The position numbers were made by a program, and so were the translations under genes. Under the pieces are notes generated by a model, which was not told the DNA's origin, searched no databases, and worked only from the letters and a program-made list of their open reading frames with translations. Positions 22,537 through 31,375 of a stretch of DNA of 64,000 bases are shown piece by piece. Source of the DNA: DASYTH01 sp035762905 (GTDB lineage: Bacteria > Actinomycetota > Actinomycetes > Mycobacteriales > Pseudonocardiaceae); the NCBI RefSeq assembly GCF_035762905.1, contig NZ_DASUCC010000101.1, positions 1 through 64,000 of the forward strand, in the 5' to 3' direction. How positions within the stretch are numbered: the stretch's first letter is position 1; every line of letters starts with the position of its first letter.

Positions 22537-25500
22537 TGATCATGCGAAACCGCGGGCTGCTGCTCGCCGCCGTCGTCCTGGTCCTGACGAGCACGGTGGC
22601 CGCGCTCGCGCCGGCACCGGCCGGCGCCGCGCCCACCCTGCTGTCCCAGAACAAGCCGGCCATCGCGTCTTCGGTCGAGGGCGCCGGCACACCGGCGTCC
22701 GCCGCGGTGGACGGCAACCCGGGCACCCGGTGGGCCAGTACGTTCAGCGATCCCCAGTGGCTGCAGGTGGATCTCGGCGGCCCCGCGACGCTTTCCCAGG
22801 TGGTGCTGAGCTGGGAGGCGGCCTACGCCACCGCGTTCCAGATCCAGGTGTCCGCCGACGCAACCGGCTGGACCACGATCTTCTCCAGCACGACCGGCAC
22901 CGGCGGCACGCAGACGTTGGCGGTCAACGGAACCGGCCGCTACGTCCGGATGCTCGGCACCGCCCGGGCCACCGGCTGGGGCTACTCGCTGTGGGAGTTC
23001 CAGGTGATCGGCGAACTGGCCGGCACCGCATGCGGCGTCAACACCGCGCTCGGCCGGCCGGCCACCGCGTCTTCGGCCGAGAGCGCCGGCACACCGGCAT
23101 CCGCCGCGGTGGACGGCAACCCGGGCACCCGGTGGGCCAGTACGTTCAGCGATCCGCAATGGCTGCAGGTGGATCTCGGCGGCACCGTGACCGTGTGCCA
23201 GGTCGTGCTGAGCTGGGAGGCGGCCTACGCCACCGCGTTCCAGATCCAGGTGTCCGCCGACGCAACCGGCTGGACCACGATCTTCTCGACGACGACCGGC
23301 ACCGGCGGCACGCAGACGTTGGCGGTCAACGGAACCGGCCGCTACGTCCGGATGCTCGGCACCGCCCGGGCCACTGGATTCGGTTACTCGCTCTGGGAGT
23401 TCGCCGTGCACGGCACCGGTGGGAGCACCGGTCCGACCGACCCGGTCATCTCCCGGTTCCAGCCGGTGTCGGCGTCCTCCTGGGAGGGCGGCAACGCGCC
23501 CGGCGCCGCGCTGGACGGCCGGGCCACGACCCGGTGGAGCAGCCTGGCCAGCGATCCACAGTGGCTCCAGGTCGACCTCGGTGGCACCGCGACGATCACC
23601 GGGGTGCTGCTCAACTGGGAAACCGCCTACGCCACCGGATATCGCATCGAGGTGTCCGGCGACGCCGCCACCTGGACCACGATCCACAGCACCGCCGCCG
23701 GCCGCGGCGGCGTGGAGAACCTCGCCATCCGCGGCACCGGCCGGTACGTGCGCATGTTCGGCACCGCGCGAGCCACCGGCTTCGGGTTCTCGTTGTGGGA
23801 GTTCGAGGTTCGCGGCTCGGTGGACACCTCGGCGGTCACCCCGCCGATGCTGTCCGGGCCGACCCGGCCGCCGGCGACCACCGGCCAGTTCGCGCTCACC
23901 GCGCCGGCCAACGGCGCGATGATCACCAGCACCCGCCGGCCGGCCCTGTCCTGGGCGGCCGTACCGGGCGCAGTGCGCTACCAGGTGTGGATCAACATCA
24001 GCCGCACCGACTACGACTTCGCCGCTCCCGGCAACCTGATCGACCTCTACACCAGGGTGGCCGAGCCGACCGGCACCGGCTACACGCCGACCTGGGACCT
24101 GCCGGACCGCTGGACCTACAAGTGGTTCGTGGTCTCGGTCAGCGGGTCGGGCGCCACCACGACGTCGAACATCCGCACGTTCAGCGTCTACCTGCCCATC
24201 CTGGAAACGGTGGCGGACGGCGTGTCCGTGGTGGCCGGCAGCCGGGACCTCAACAAGAACGGCTCGATCGAGCCGTACGAGGACTGGCGGGCACCGGTCG
24301 AAACCCGGGTGAACGACCTGCTCGGGCGGATGACGCCGGAGGAGAAGGCCTACCAGATGTTCTACAACGCGCAGGTCTTCCCGCGGTCCGGCTGGCACTT
24401 CGGCCCGGCGCAGGCGGCGGATCTGCACGGCTACCTGCTCGGCGCCGCGGGAACCCGGCTCGGTATCCCGTTCGTCTCGGCCGGCGACACCATCCACGGC
24501 TACCAGACCACCTACCCGACGCAGAGCGCGCTCGCCGCCGGCCGGAACTACGCGCTGGACTACCGGCTCGGCGACATGCAGCGCCGCGAGCAGCTCGAGG
24601 TGGGCACCCGCGGCGTGCTCGGACCGCTGGCCGAGGTCGGTACCAAGGTGCTCTACCCGCGTATCCAGGAAGGCAACGGGGAGAACGCGGACGTGGCCGC
24701 CGCGCAGGTGCGCGCGCTGGTCGCCGGGTTGCAGGGCGGACCGGAGCTGAACCCGAAGTCGGTGCTGGCCACCGTGAAGCACTGGCCGGGCGAGGGCGCC
24801 GGGGGAGAGGCACTGATCACCTACGACGCTGTGACGATCAAGTACCACCTGATCCCGTTCCGCGCGGCCATGGAGGCCGGCGCGGTGAACATCATGCCGG
24901 GCTACGCCGGCAGCTCGTTCCTCGACCCGGGCGGGCCGGGGGCCGGCGACAGCCCGCGGATTCTGGCCTACCTGCGGCAGAATCTCGGCTTCACCGGGCT
25001 GATCACGACCGACTGGCTGCCGTCCGGCTCGTGGGTTGGCGCGGCGAACGCCGGCTCGGACGTGATGGGCGGCGCCGACCCGGGCGCGGCCGGGTTCTCC
25101 ATCGGCACATTCCTCGCCAACGTGCCGGCCGGCCGGATCGACGACGCGGTACGGCGCGTGCTGCGGTTGAAGTTCCAGTTGGGACTGTTCGAGAATCCCT
25201 ACGGTGACCCGGTGAACGGCCCGTACCGGTTCCACACTCCGGCCTATGCTGCGCTGGCCAACCAGGCCGCGCGGGAAGCCCTGACGTTGCTGCGCAATGA
25301 CGGCACGCTGCCGCTGCGGCTGGCCCGCGGGGACAACATCGTGGTGGCCGGGCCGCGCGCCGCGGACGGCAACGCATGCTGCGTGTGGACCAGCTTCTTC
25401 CATCAGGAGTACGGATCCCGCAGCATCCTGGACGCGATCCGGGCCCGGGCCACGCAAGTCGGGGTGAACGTCTTCCAGGACAGCGGGCCGTCGCCGCGGC

Positions 25501-25994
25501 TGGCCGTCGTGGCCGTCGGGGAGGCGTCCTACACGCACGGCACGAACTGGGTGAAGGAGCAGCCGTTCCTGCCGCCCGACCAGCTCGCGCTGATCCGCAA
25601 CTTCCGCAACCAGGGCATTCCGGTCGTGGTGCTGCTGGTGTTGCCCCGGCCGTACGTGATCACCGAGTGGAACGGCCTGGCCAACGCGATCGTGGTCACC
25701 TACCGCGGCGGCGAGGAGGTCGGCCCGGCCGTTGCCGGTCTGCTGTTCGGCGACCACACCCCGCGCGGCCGGCTGCCCTGGCAGCTGCCGAGAAGCCTGG
25801 ACCAGGTGCTGCGCCCCGGCGGCTCCGACGTGCCGGCGGATCAGGTGGAGCGGTGGGACGTTCCGTACGACCTCGGCGCCACCGACGCCGAGCGGGCCGA
25901 CATCCGGGCCCGGATCGACGCCGGCCAACCGGTCCCGTCGACCTTCGGAAACCCGCTCTACCCCTACGGCGCCGGGCTGCAGGGTTGGGGCTAG
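22536..25994 (+). CDS. Secreted GH3 beta-glycosidase with three F5/8C domains
   Basis: The ATG overlaps the upstream TGA (TGATG), indicating translational coupling; 1,152 residues. Signal peptide about 1-31, three F5/8C domains (about 33-165, 168-295, 305-430), a fibronectin-III-like module (about 450-555), then a GH3 core from DLNKNGSIEPYEDW (571). The GH3 part has LATVKHWPGEG (KH..G motif), the presumed nucleophile Asp in ITTDWLPSG (residue 826), and the C-terminal alpha/beta sandwich ending PLYPYGAGL. GH3 enzymes remove terminal glucose or related residues, which complements the endo-acting neighbour. The first two F5/8C domains are nearly identical at DNA level. The stop overlaps the converging TetR stop by three bases. 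Confidence 0.93.
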   Translation: MIMRNRGLLLAAVVLVLTSTVAALAPAPAGAAPTLLSQNKPAIASSVEGAGTPASAAVDGNPGTRWASTFSDPQWLQVDLGGPATLSQVVLSWEAAYATAFQIQVSADATGWTTIFSSTTGTGGTQTLAVNGTGRYVRMLGTARATGWGYSLWEFQVIGELAGTACGVNTALGRPATASSAESAGTPASAAVDGNPGTRWASTFSDPQWLQVDLGGTVTVCQVVLSWEAAYATAFQIQVSADATGWTTIFSTTTGTGGTQTLAVNGTGRYVRMLGTARATGFGYSLWEFAVHGTGGSTGPTDPVISRFQPVSASSWEGGNAPGAALDGRATTRWSSLASDPQWLQVDLGGTATITGVLLNWETAYATGYRIEVSGDAATWTTIHSTAAGRGGVENLAIRGTGRYVRMFGTARATGFGFSLWEFEVRGSVDTSAVTPPMLSGPTRPPATTGQFALTAPANGAMITSTRRPALSWAAVPGAVRYQVWINISRTDYDFAAPGNLIDLYTRVAEPTGTGYTPTWDLPDRWTYKWFVVSVSGSGATTTSNIRTFSVYLPILETVADGVSVVAGSRDLNKNGSIEPYEDWRAPVETRVNDLLGRMTPEEKAYQMFYNAQVFPRSGWHFGPAQAADLHGYLLGAAGTRLGIPFVSAGDTIHGYQTTYPTQSALAAGRNYALDYRLGDMQRREQLEVGTRGVLGPLAEVGTKVLYPRIQEGNGENADVAAAQVRALVAGLQGGPELNPKSVLATVKHWPGEGAGGEALITYDAVTIKYHLIPFRAAMEAGAVNIMPGYAGSSFLDPGGPGAGDSPRILAYLRQNLGFTGLITTDWLPSGSWVGAANAGSDVMGGADPGAAGFSIGTFLANVPAGRIDDAVRRVLRLKFQLGLFENPYGDPVNGPYRFHTPAYAALANQAAREALTLLRNDGTLPLRLARGDNIVVAGPRAADGNACCVWTSFFHQEYGSRSILDAIRARATQVGVNVFQDSGPSPRLAVVAVGEASYTHGTNWVKEQPFLPPDQLALIRNFRNQGIPVVVLLVLPRPYVITEWNGLANAIVVTYRGGEEVGPAVAGLLFGDHTPRGRLPWQLPRSLDQVLRPGGSDVPADQVERWDVPYDLGATDAERADIRARIDAGQPVPSTFGNPLYPYGAGLQGWG
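22690..23385 (+). repeat. Near-identical tandem F5/8C coding repeats
   Basis: The segments at about 22690-22990 and 23095-23385 match almost base for base, including GCGGTGGACGGCAACCCGGG and CAGTACGTTCAGCGATCC. Related but less similar copies lie at 20940-21270 and 21345-21680 in the GH64 gene. This indicates recent domain duplication or gene conversion. Confidence 0.85.
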
Positions 25995-26581
25995 CCGGGT
26001 TCTTCCGGCGGGTTGAGGTCGGCCAGGGTGGCCGCGATCAGGCGGCGGATGTCCTCGGCGGAGGACAGGCCGATGGCCTCGGACAGGGTGTCCAGGCACT
26101 GCGCGGTGAGCTCGTCGGGCGGGATGTCGGAGCGGACCTGGCCGGCCGCGGCGCCCTCGGCGATCAGGTCCCGGACCGTCTCGTGCAGGTGCCGCTGGGC
26201 GTTCTCCAGGTGCTCGCCTTGGTGCAAAGCGATTCCGTGCTCGGTGTGATGGTGCCGGTGGGTCTGGTGCACGATCGCCACGTAGGCGCGCAGCACGGAC
26301 TCCAGTCGCTCGCGGAGGTCGCCTGCGCCCTTGTCGCGGACCTCTTCGAGGAAGCCGAGATGGCTGTGCAGCTGGCGTTCGTGCCAGGCCCGCAGGAGCG
26401 ATTCCAGGTCCGAGAAGTACATGCTCAGCCGCACCCGGCGGATCCCGGCCCGCTTGGCGACTTCCTCCATGGTTACGCCATCCGGCCCGCGCTCGGCCAC
26501 CAGTGCCGCGGTGGCGTCCAGGATTGCCTCGCGGACGCCACGCCGGTGCGCCTCGACCATTTCGGACCACGGCGTCGGCAT
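25991..26581 (-). CDS. TetR-family transcriptional regulator
   Basis: A 196-residue regulator. The helix-turn-helix spans about residues 17-60 (AILDATAALVAERG, then GVTMEEVAKRAGIRRVRLSM), and the rest is a helical ligand/dimer domain with a His-rich turn (HQTHRHHHTEHG). It converges on the GH3 gene with overlapping stops and is divergent from a small membrane protein gene, with an inverted repeat between them. The usual role is a repressor of the divergent gene, but no ligand can be named. Confidence 0.9.
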   Translation of the reverse strand: MPTPWSEMVEAHRRGVREAILDATAALVAERGPDGVTMEEVAKRAGIRRVRLSMYFSDLESLLRAWHERQLHSHLGFLEEVRDKGAGDLRERLESVLRAYVAIVHQTHRHHHTEHGIALHQGEHLENAQRHLHETVRDLIAEGAAAGQVRSDIPPDELTAQCLDTLSEAIGLSSAEDIRRLIAATLADLNPPEEPG

Positions 26582-26597
26582 GGGTCTACTGTACCCA
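26581..26597. promoter_or_regulatory. Candidate TetR operator
   Basis: TGGGT-7-ACCCA inverted repeat touching the TetR start codon, with a TACTGTA core. It lies in the short divergent gap before the small membrane protein gene, the usual place for a self-regulating TetR site. Confidence 0.4.
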
Positions 26598-26631
26598 AGT
26601 GATCACGAGCCACTTCATTGCGACGAAGCCA

Positions 26632-26835
26632 ATGCGCCGCCGTGGGATGGTCGTTCTCTTAACGGTCGCGGTGCTGGCCGTCGCCGCCCACCTGGTGCTG
26701 GGCGCCGCCGTGCTGGCGGCGCCGCGGTGGGCCGGCCTGATCGCCGATGCCGTGCTGCTGGTCGTGGTCCTGAAGGTCGCGCTCGTCGGCGTGGGCCTGC
26801 TGATCGCCCGGCGCCGCCGCCGGTCAGCCGACTGA
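26632..26835 (+). CDS. Small two-helix membrane protein
   Basis: A 67-residue protein, MRRRGMVVLL..., with two hydrophobic helices (about 6-28 and 33-57) and a basic C-terminus (ARRRRRSAD), predicted to lie in the membrane with both ends inside. No family is recognised. ATG 26632 is preferred; a GTG at 26599 would add 11 residues, and neither has a strong ribosome site. A TTA codon at 26659-26661 is present. It is divergent from the TetR gene and may be its target. Confidence 0.55.
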   Translation: MRRRGMVVLLTVAVLAVAAHLVLGAAVLAAPRWAGLIADAVLLVVVLKVALVGVGLLIARRRRRSAD

Positions 26836-26958
26836 TCCGACCCGTTCGGCGATGACCCGCGCACAGGCCATGGCCTCGGTGTGCGTGGTGTCCACAGCCT
26901 GCGTGGAATGCCGCGCGGGTCCGGTGCGTTGGAAAGAAGCCGCCGACCCAACTGCCCC

Positions 26959-26985
26959 GCCGGCCCGAATCACTCTCGGGCCGGC
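26959..26985 (+). promoter_or_regulatory. Perfect hairpin upstream of the sigma factor gene
   Basis: GCCGGCCCG (26959-26967) pairs exactly with CGGGCCGGC (26977-26985) across a 9-base loop, ending 32 bases before the sigma factor start. It could terminate upstream transcription, attenuate the sigma gene, or be a protein-binding site. Confidence 0.45.
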
Positions 26986-27017
26986 GACCGCGCGCACATT
27001 CCGAGGAGGGGGTGACC

Positions 27018-27950
27018 ATGGCGCCGAGCAGGACAACCGAGAGGAACGAGCCCGATCTGGTCCGCCAGTATCTGCACGAGATCGGCGCCATCGCGCTGCT
27101 GACCGCGGCGCAGGAGGTCGAGCTGGCCAAGCGGATCGAGGCCGGCGTGTACGCGGCGGAGCTGCTGCGCCGGGCCGAGCCGTCCCCGTGGCGCACCGCC
27201 GACCTGCACGCGGCGGCGCGGGACGGGCAGGTCGCCAAGGATCACATGATCAGGGCGAACCTGCGGCTGGTGGTGGCCGCGGCGAAGAAGCACAGCCGGC
27301 GCGGTGTGCCGCTGCTCGACGTGATCCAGGAGGGCAACGTCGGCCTGATCCGGGCGGTGGAGAAGTTCGACTACGCCAAGGGTTTCAAGTTCTCCACCTA
27401 CGCCATGTGGTGGATCCGGCAGGCGATCGACCGCGGGCTGGCCGAGCAGGCGCGCACCGTGCGGCTGCCGGTGCACGTGGTGGAGCAGGTCAACCGGATC
27501 GCCCGGGCCGAGCGGATGCTGTCCGAGCGGTTGGAGCGGGATCCGACCGAGGCCGAGATCGCCGCGGAGTGCGGGCAGCCGGAGGAGACCGTCGCCGAGC
27601 TGCGCCGGGCGGCCCGGCAGACGATCAGCCTGGACACCCCGCTCGGCGACGACGGCCAGATGCTCTTCGGTGACCTGGTCGAGGACGTCGACGGGGCGTA
27701 CCCGGCGGAGCTGGCCGAGCACCGGGCGCTCACCGAGCAGTTGCGCGCCCTGGTCGACACCCTGGCCCCGCGCGAGGCGCTGATCATGAACCTGCGCTAC
27801 GGGCTGGCCGACGGCCGGCCGCACACCCTGCAGGAGGTGGCCACCCGGGTCGGGCTGACCAAGGAGCGGATCCGGCAGCTGGAGAAGGAGTCGCTGGCCA
27901 GGCTGCGCGACCCGGTGCGCAACCGGCCGCTGCTCGACTGGGCGAGCTGA
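27018..27950 (+). CDS. RNA polymerase sigma factor, sigma-70 family group 2
   Basis: A 310-residue sigma factor without region 1.1. Region 1.2 is at 7-37 (LVRQYLHEIGAIALLTAAQE), region 2 at 75-150 (RANLRLVVAAAKKHSRRG, then FDYAKGFKFSTYAMWWIRQA), region 3 at 160-220, and region 4 at 240-305 with the helix-turn-helix VATRVGLTKERIRQLEKES. This matches non-essential HrdB-like (group 2) sigma factors of actinomycetes, which recognise -35/-10 promoters in particular growth phases. ATG 27018 is chosen; GAGGAGGGGG ends about 7 bases upstream. No anti-sigma factor is adjacent. A stretch of hairpin-forming DNA lies just before it. Confidence 0.94.
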   Translation: MAPSRTTERNEPDLVRQYLHEIGAIALLTAAQEVELAKRIEAGVYAAELLRRAEPSPWRTADLHAAARDGQVAKDHMIRANLRLVVAAAKKHSRRGVPLLDVIQEGNVGLIRAVEKFDYAKGFKFSTYAMWWIRQAIDRGLAEQARTVRLPVHVVEQVNRIARAERMLSERLERDPTEAEIAAECGQPEETVAELRRAARQTISLDTPLGDDGQMLFGDLVEDVDGAYPAELAEHRALTEQLRALVDTLAPREALIMNLRYGLADGRPHTLQEVATRVGLTKERIRQLEKESLARLRDPVRNRPLLDWAS

Positions 27951-27960
27951 CCGGCGGGCC

Positions 27961-28134
27961 TCAGGAGCGCGCCGGCTGGTAGTGCAGAGCGGTGACCCCG
28001 CAGTCGAACCCGCGGGCGGACGCCAGGTGCAGCCGGTGGTAGGCCTCGGTGGGGAACACCGGCATCCCGGAGCCGACCGCGATCGGGTTGACGAACAGGT
28101 GCAGGTCGTCGAGCAGGTTCGCGGCGGACGACCG
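27961..28134 (-). pseudogene. 3' fragment of a DHFR/RibD-type reductase gene
   Basis: On the minus strand 57 codons read NLLDDLHLFVNPIAVGSGMP, then a short C-terminal tail ending LHYQPARS and a stop. This is the C-terminal piece of 'dihydrofolate reductase family' (RibD C-terminal-like) proteins common in actinomycetes. An in-frame stop at 28135-28137 and no start show that only the tail remains. It abuts an unrelated plus-strand fragment, marking a recombination joint. Confidence 0.6.
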
Positions 28135-28303
28135 CTACCTGTGCATCGTGCCGAGCCGGCGTCGAGACCCGAAGGTGCTGCTGCCGTTCGAGGGCGACGA
28201 GGTGCTGAGCGTGATCCTGTCCGAGGTGCTGCTGCTGGTCCGGGACGACCGGATCACCGACCCGACCATCCTCAGCCAACTGGCCATCCGGCCGGCCCGA
28301 TGA
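28121..28303 (+). pseudogene. Unrecognised gene tail fused to the DHFR-like fragment
   Basis: The plus-strand frame reads AADDRYLCIVPSRRRDPKVL, LPFEGDEVLSVILSEVLLLV and ends in TILSQLAIRPAR with a stop. It looks like the C-terminus of a larger protein; upstream codons in this frame fall in the minus-strand DHFR-like remnant and have no coding character. I do not recognise the parent family. It could instead be a very small real gene, but no convincing start is present. Confidence 0.35.
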
Positions 28304-28314
28304 GTCCGGTCCGA

Positions 28315-28350
28315 TGTGGACGGACCGGCCGGATGACCGGCCCGTCCACA
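28315..28350. terminator. Terminator hairpin 3' of the sugar dehydrogenase gene
   Basis: TGTGGACGG-A-CCGG (28315-28328) pairs with CCGG-C-CCGTCCACA (28337-28350) with one mismatch. It lies 7 bases beyond the stop of the minus-strand sugar dehydrogenase and just after the plus-strand fragment, so it can serve both strands. Confidence 0.7.
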
Positions 28351-28357
28351 AGGTGGC

Positions 28358-29827
28358 TCAGCGGGCCGTGATCCGGAGCACGACCCCGCCGGTGCCGAAC
28401 GGGACGCCGGAGAGGTTGCCGGTCACGTACAGTTCGCCGCGCGCGTCCTCGGCCACGCCGAACACGGCCAGCGTCTGCGGGAAGGCGGCCGGCGGGCGGT
28501 TCGGGTCGATCAGGCCTAGCCGGGCCGCCTCCTCGGCGAAGCCGCGGACCTCGGTCACCCCGCTCCGGTCGTGCCGGTCGTTCCGGTTGTCCTGGGACAG
28601 GTAGAGGATCCGGCCGTAGTTGCTGCCCGGGGCCCCCGCGCCGGACAGCCGGGAGAAGTCGGCGAACACGTAGCGCCCGCGCAGCTGCGGCACCCGGTGG
28701 CCGCGGTAGACGTACCCACCGATCACCGAATGCCCCTCGTGGTGGGTGTCGTACTGGGCGATCGGGTCCTGCAGACCCGGCGGCGTCTCGCGGACCGGCT
28801 CCCGGACCGCGAAGCCGGGCAGGGTCCCGTTGTTGTTGAAGAACAGCCGGCCCTCCTTGAGCGGCCAGCCGTAGTTGCCGCCGTTCACCACGATGCTGAC
28901 CTCTTCGAGGTCGTTCTGCCCGACATCGCCGACGTAGAGCCGCCCGCTGCCCCGGTCGAAGGAAAGCCGCCACGGGTTGCGGAAGCCGAGCGCGAAGATC
29001 TCGCCGACCAGCCCCGGCATCCCGGCCCAGATGTTGCGGGCGGGAATGCCGTACTGCCCGTTGGCCGAGTCGCGCGCGTTGACGTCGATGCGCAGGATCT
29101 TGCCGAGCGGCACGGTCGGGTTCTGCGCGTTGCCGCCGGGGTGCCCGACGTTCTGGTCGTCCGCGCCGCCGCCGTCCCCGGTCGGGACGTAGAGCAGCCG
29201 GTCCGGTCCGAACGCGATGTCGCCGCCGTTGTGGTTGAACTGCGGCCAGTCCACCCGGATCAGCTCCCGCCGGCTGGCCGGGTCGACCGCCGCGCGCGGG
29301 TCGGCCGGGTTCGGCACCCGCCACTCGGCCAGCACGTTCTGGTGGTTGGGCGCGCTGCCCGGCGGCATCGTGGTCGGGAACGTGGGCGGCGCGGTCACCC
29401 GCTCGGAGCTGTAGGTGTAGAGCAACCCGTTGCTGGCGTAGTCGGGGTGGAACGCGGTACCCAGGAACCCGCGCTCGTCAAAGGTTCCCGGCCCGCCGAC
29501 GCCGAGCGGCACCAGCCGCTCGCTGAGGTCGAGCACGACCGTCTGCTGCCCGCCGGCCAGGTCCACGCTCACCAGCTGTCCGTCCTGCTCGATCACGAAC
29601 AGCCGGCCGGGATGCCCGGGCGCGACGACCCCCTTCACCGGCGCGGTCAGTCCGGCCGTCACCCGTTCCAACCCGATCTTCACTCCGCCGGTCCGGATCG
29701 GAGCGAACCTGGTGTTGTCGAAGGGATTCTCCGGCGGATGTGCCACCGCCTGCGTGCCGCTGAACGACGCCGCCGTCACCGACGCCACCAGCGCGAGCAC
29801 ACCCGCCAACACGGTGATCCTTCTCAT
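28358..29827 (-). CDS. Secreted PQQ-type glucose/sorbosone dehydrogenase-like protein
   Basis: A 489-residue exported protein. The signal peptide (MRRITVLAGVLALVASVTAA...) is followed by a six-bladed propeller of the GSDH family. Landmarks are GERFLG-like DERGFLGTAFHPDY, the metal and PQQ region FNHNGGDIAFGPDRLLYVPT and GDGGGADDQNVGHPGGNAQN, then EIFALGFRNPWRLSFDRGSG and VGDVGQNDLEEV. The family oxidises aldoses or polyols, often with PQQ; some members have lost activity. The start at 29827 has GGGG about 11 bases upstream; a start 39 bases further out would put charged residues before the signal. It is followed by a clear terminator. Confidence 0.88.
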   Translation of the reverse strand: MRRITVLAGVLALVASVTAASFSGTQAVAHPPENPFDNTRFAPIRTGGVKIGLERVTAGLTAPVKGVVAPGHPGRLFVIEQDGQLVSVDLAGGQQTVVLDLSERLVPLGVGGPGTFDERGFLGTAFHPDYASNGLLYTYSSERVTAPPTFPTTMPPGSAPNHQNVLAEWRVPNPADPRAAVDPASRRELIRVDWPQFNHNGGDIAFGPDRLLYVPTGDGGGADDQNVGHPGGNAQNPTVPLGKILRIDVNARDSANGQYGIPARNIWAGMPGLVGEIFALGFRNPWRLSFDRGSGRLYVGDVGQNDLEEVSIVVNGGNYGWPLKEGRLFFNNNGTLPGFAVREPVRETPPGLQDPIAQYDTHHEGHSVIGGYVYRGHRVPQLRGRYVFADFSRLSGAGAPGSNYGRILYLSQDNRNDRHDRSGVTEVRGFAEEAARLGLIDPNRPPAAFPQTLAVFGVAEDARGELYVTGNLSGVPFGTGGVVLRITAR

Positions 29828-29918
29828 GGAAATGCCCCTTTTGTCGGGTACACGCAACCTTCCCATTCTGGGTGGCCGGGATCGTTCCCCGGTACGGCCA
29901 GAAACTCCTAGGTGCGTG

Positions 29919-31259
29919 TCAGGCCCAGGCGGCGCCGACCCGGAACGAGCTGTCCGAGCGGAATGCGGCGGAGTCCTGGTAGAGGTCCACCCACAGCTCG
30001 AAGTTGCGGTGCCGCAGGTAGCGGCCCGGGAAGTTGTACGACTCCAGGGTGACCGACCCGCTGACCGAACCCGGCCGGGCGCAGAAGGTCGCGTCCGAGC
30101 GGAAGACGGCCGAGCCGTCGTCGGCGTCCAACCGGGCGCGGAAGTCCCAGTGCCGCAGGTACCGGCCGTCGGCGGCGCGCAGCGAGGAGCAGTTCGGGTC
30201 GGCCAGGCCGGCCACCACGGTAAAGGTGGCTTCCTGCCGGGTCTGCGCCGGGCTGCTGGCGCTGACCTGTTCCAGGTAACCGAGGGACGACCGGTGCCGC
30301 ACCGAGCGGTCGGTGAAGTTGACCGACCGCAGCGAGCGGGCGCCGGCCGGCACGGTTGCCCCGCCGGACACGGTTTCCTTCAGCACCGTGAAATGCCGCG
30401 CGAAGCCGGACAGGCCGGGCAGCACGCCGGGCGCGGTCCAGGTGGCGAAGCCGTCGTAGCTGTCGCTGAAGTAGTAGGTGCCGACCGTGTAGCCGTCGAA
30501 GAAGATCCGCCAGCCGCCGTTGTCCAGCGGCACCACCGCCTGGCCCTCGCGCGGGCCACCCCAGCCGGCCCAGTTTCCGGTGCGCCGTACCGTGTACGGC
30601 CCGGTCAGGCTGCTCGCCGTGGCGTACTCGATGAACTTGGTGGTCTCGTTCTTGGCGAACGCGTGGTAGGTCGACCCGGTCCGGACGATGAACGTGTCGA
30701 TGTAGTTCGGCGCGATACCGGACAGCACCGCAGGCGCGGACCACGCGGTGAGCGCGGAGTTGGTGGCGGTGAGCCGGTAGGGCTTGAAGTCGCTTCCGGT
30801 GGTGGACAACGACACGATGACGTTCACGCTGCCGTTGGAATCCACGAACCATTCCGGCGCCCAGGTGTTCGCGATGCCCGACAGCGGGATCGTGTGGTTG
30901 CGCAGGAAGGTCCAGTTGACCCGGTCGGTGCTGGTCGCGAAGCCGATCGTGTTGCCGGTCCAGTTGGTGGTGTAGACGACGTAGTAGCGCCCGTCGGTGT
31001 GCCGCAGGATGCTCGGATCCCGGATCAGGCCGGACGGCGGCGTGTACGCGGGCCCGCGCAGCAGCCGGAACCCGGTCGCGTCCGGCGCCTCGTACACGTA
31101 CATGTTCGACTCGCTGCTGTTGGTGAACGCGGTCATCGTGTACCGGGTGGCGAACCCGGGCGGTGGCGCCGCGCCCACCGCCGCGCCGACCGGCAACATC
31201 GCCATCACCAGCACCGCGCCCAGCGCCACCCGTCCGAGAATCGCACCCCCGTGCCGCAC
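29919..31259 (-). CDS. Secreted GH43-like beta-propeller glycosidase with C-terminal AbfB (CBM42-like) domain
   Basis: A 446-residue extracellular protein. GTG 31259 is chosen because GAGGAGGAG lies directly upstream and the result starts with a proper signal peptide (VRHGGAILGRVALGAV..., to about 35). Residues 40-300 form a five-bladed propeller with GLIRDPSILRHTDGRYYVVY (putative catalytic-base Asp), NTWAPEWF (second acid region) and GPREGQAVVPL. Residues 310-446 form a beta-trefoil with repeated SVRHRS, YLRHWDF and YLRHRNFELWV, typical of AbfB arabinose-binding domains. The likely target is arabinan or arabinoxylan; substrate is inferred from the domain pairing only. It precedes the sugar dehydrogenase gene on the same strand with a 91-base gap. 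Confidence 0.85.
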   Translation of the reverse strand: MRHGGAILGRVALGAVLVMAMLPVGAAVGAAPPPGFATRYTMTAFTNSSESNMYVYEAPDATGFRLLRGPAYTPPSGLIRDPSILRHTDGRYYVVYTTNWTGNTIGFATSTDRVNWTFLRNHTIPLSGIANTWAPEWFVDSNGSVNVIVSLSTTGSDFKPYRLTATNSALTAWSAPAVLSGIAPNYIDTFIVRTGSTYHAFAKNETTKFIEYATASSLTGPYTVRRTGNWAGWGGPREGQAVVPLDNGGWRIFFDGYTVGTYYFSDSYDGFATWTAPGVLPGLSGFARHFTVLKETVSGGATVPAGARSLRSVNFTDRSVRHRSSLGYLEQVSASSPAQTRQEATFTVVAGLADPNCSSLRAADGRYLRHWDFRARLDADDGSAVFRSDATFCARPGSVSGSVTLESYNFPGRYLRHRNFELWVDLYQDSAAFRSDSSFRVGAAWA

Positions 31260-31375
31260 CGCTCCTCCTCGTGGCAGATATCCGAAATATCGAACACAAT
31301 TCGAGAAGCCGTATACGGAGACGACAGTAATCGGCACGTCCGGTACCCGTCAACGCGCCGCCGGGTCCGGCGGGA

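Noticed and set aside
22446..26570. Long minus-strand frame opposite the GH3 and TetR genes
   Set aside because: Antisense shadow with low-complexity Arg/Pro/Gly/Ala composition; the GH3 and TetR genes are unambiguous.
26836..27011. Minus-strand tail reading QAVDTTHTEAMACARVIAER before the sigma factor
   Set aside because: It faintly recalls the end of AAA/phosphotransferase-like proteins but is too short and has no upstream frame; I could not support it as a remnant.
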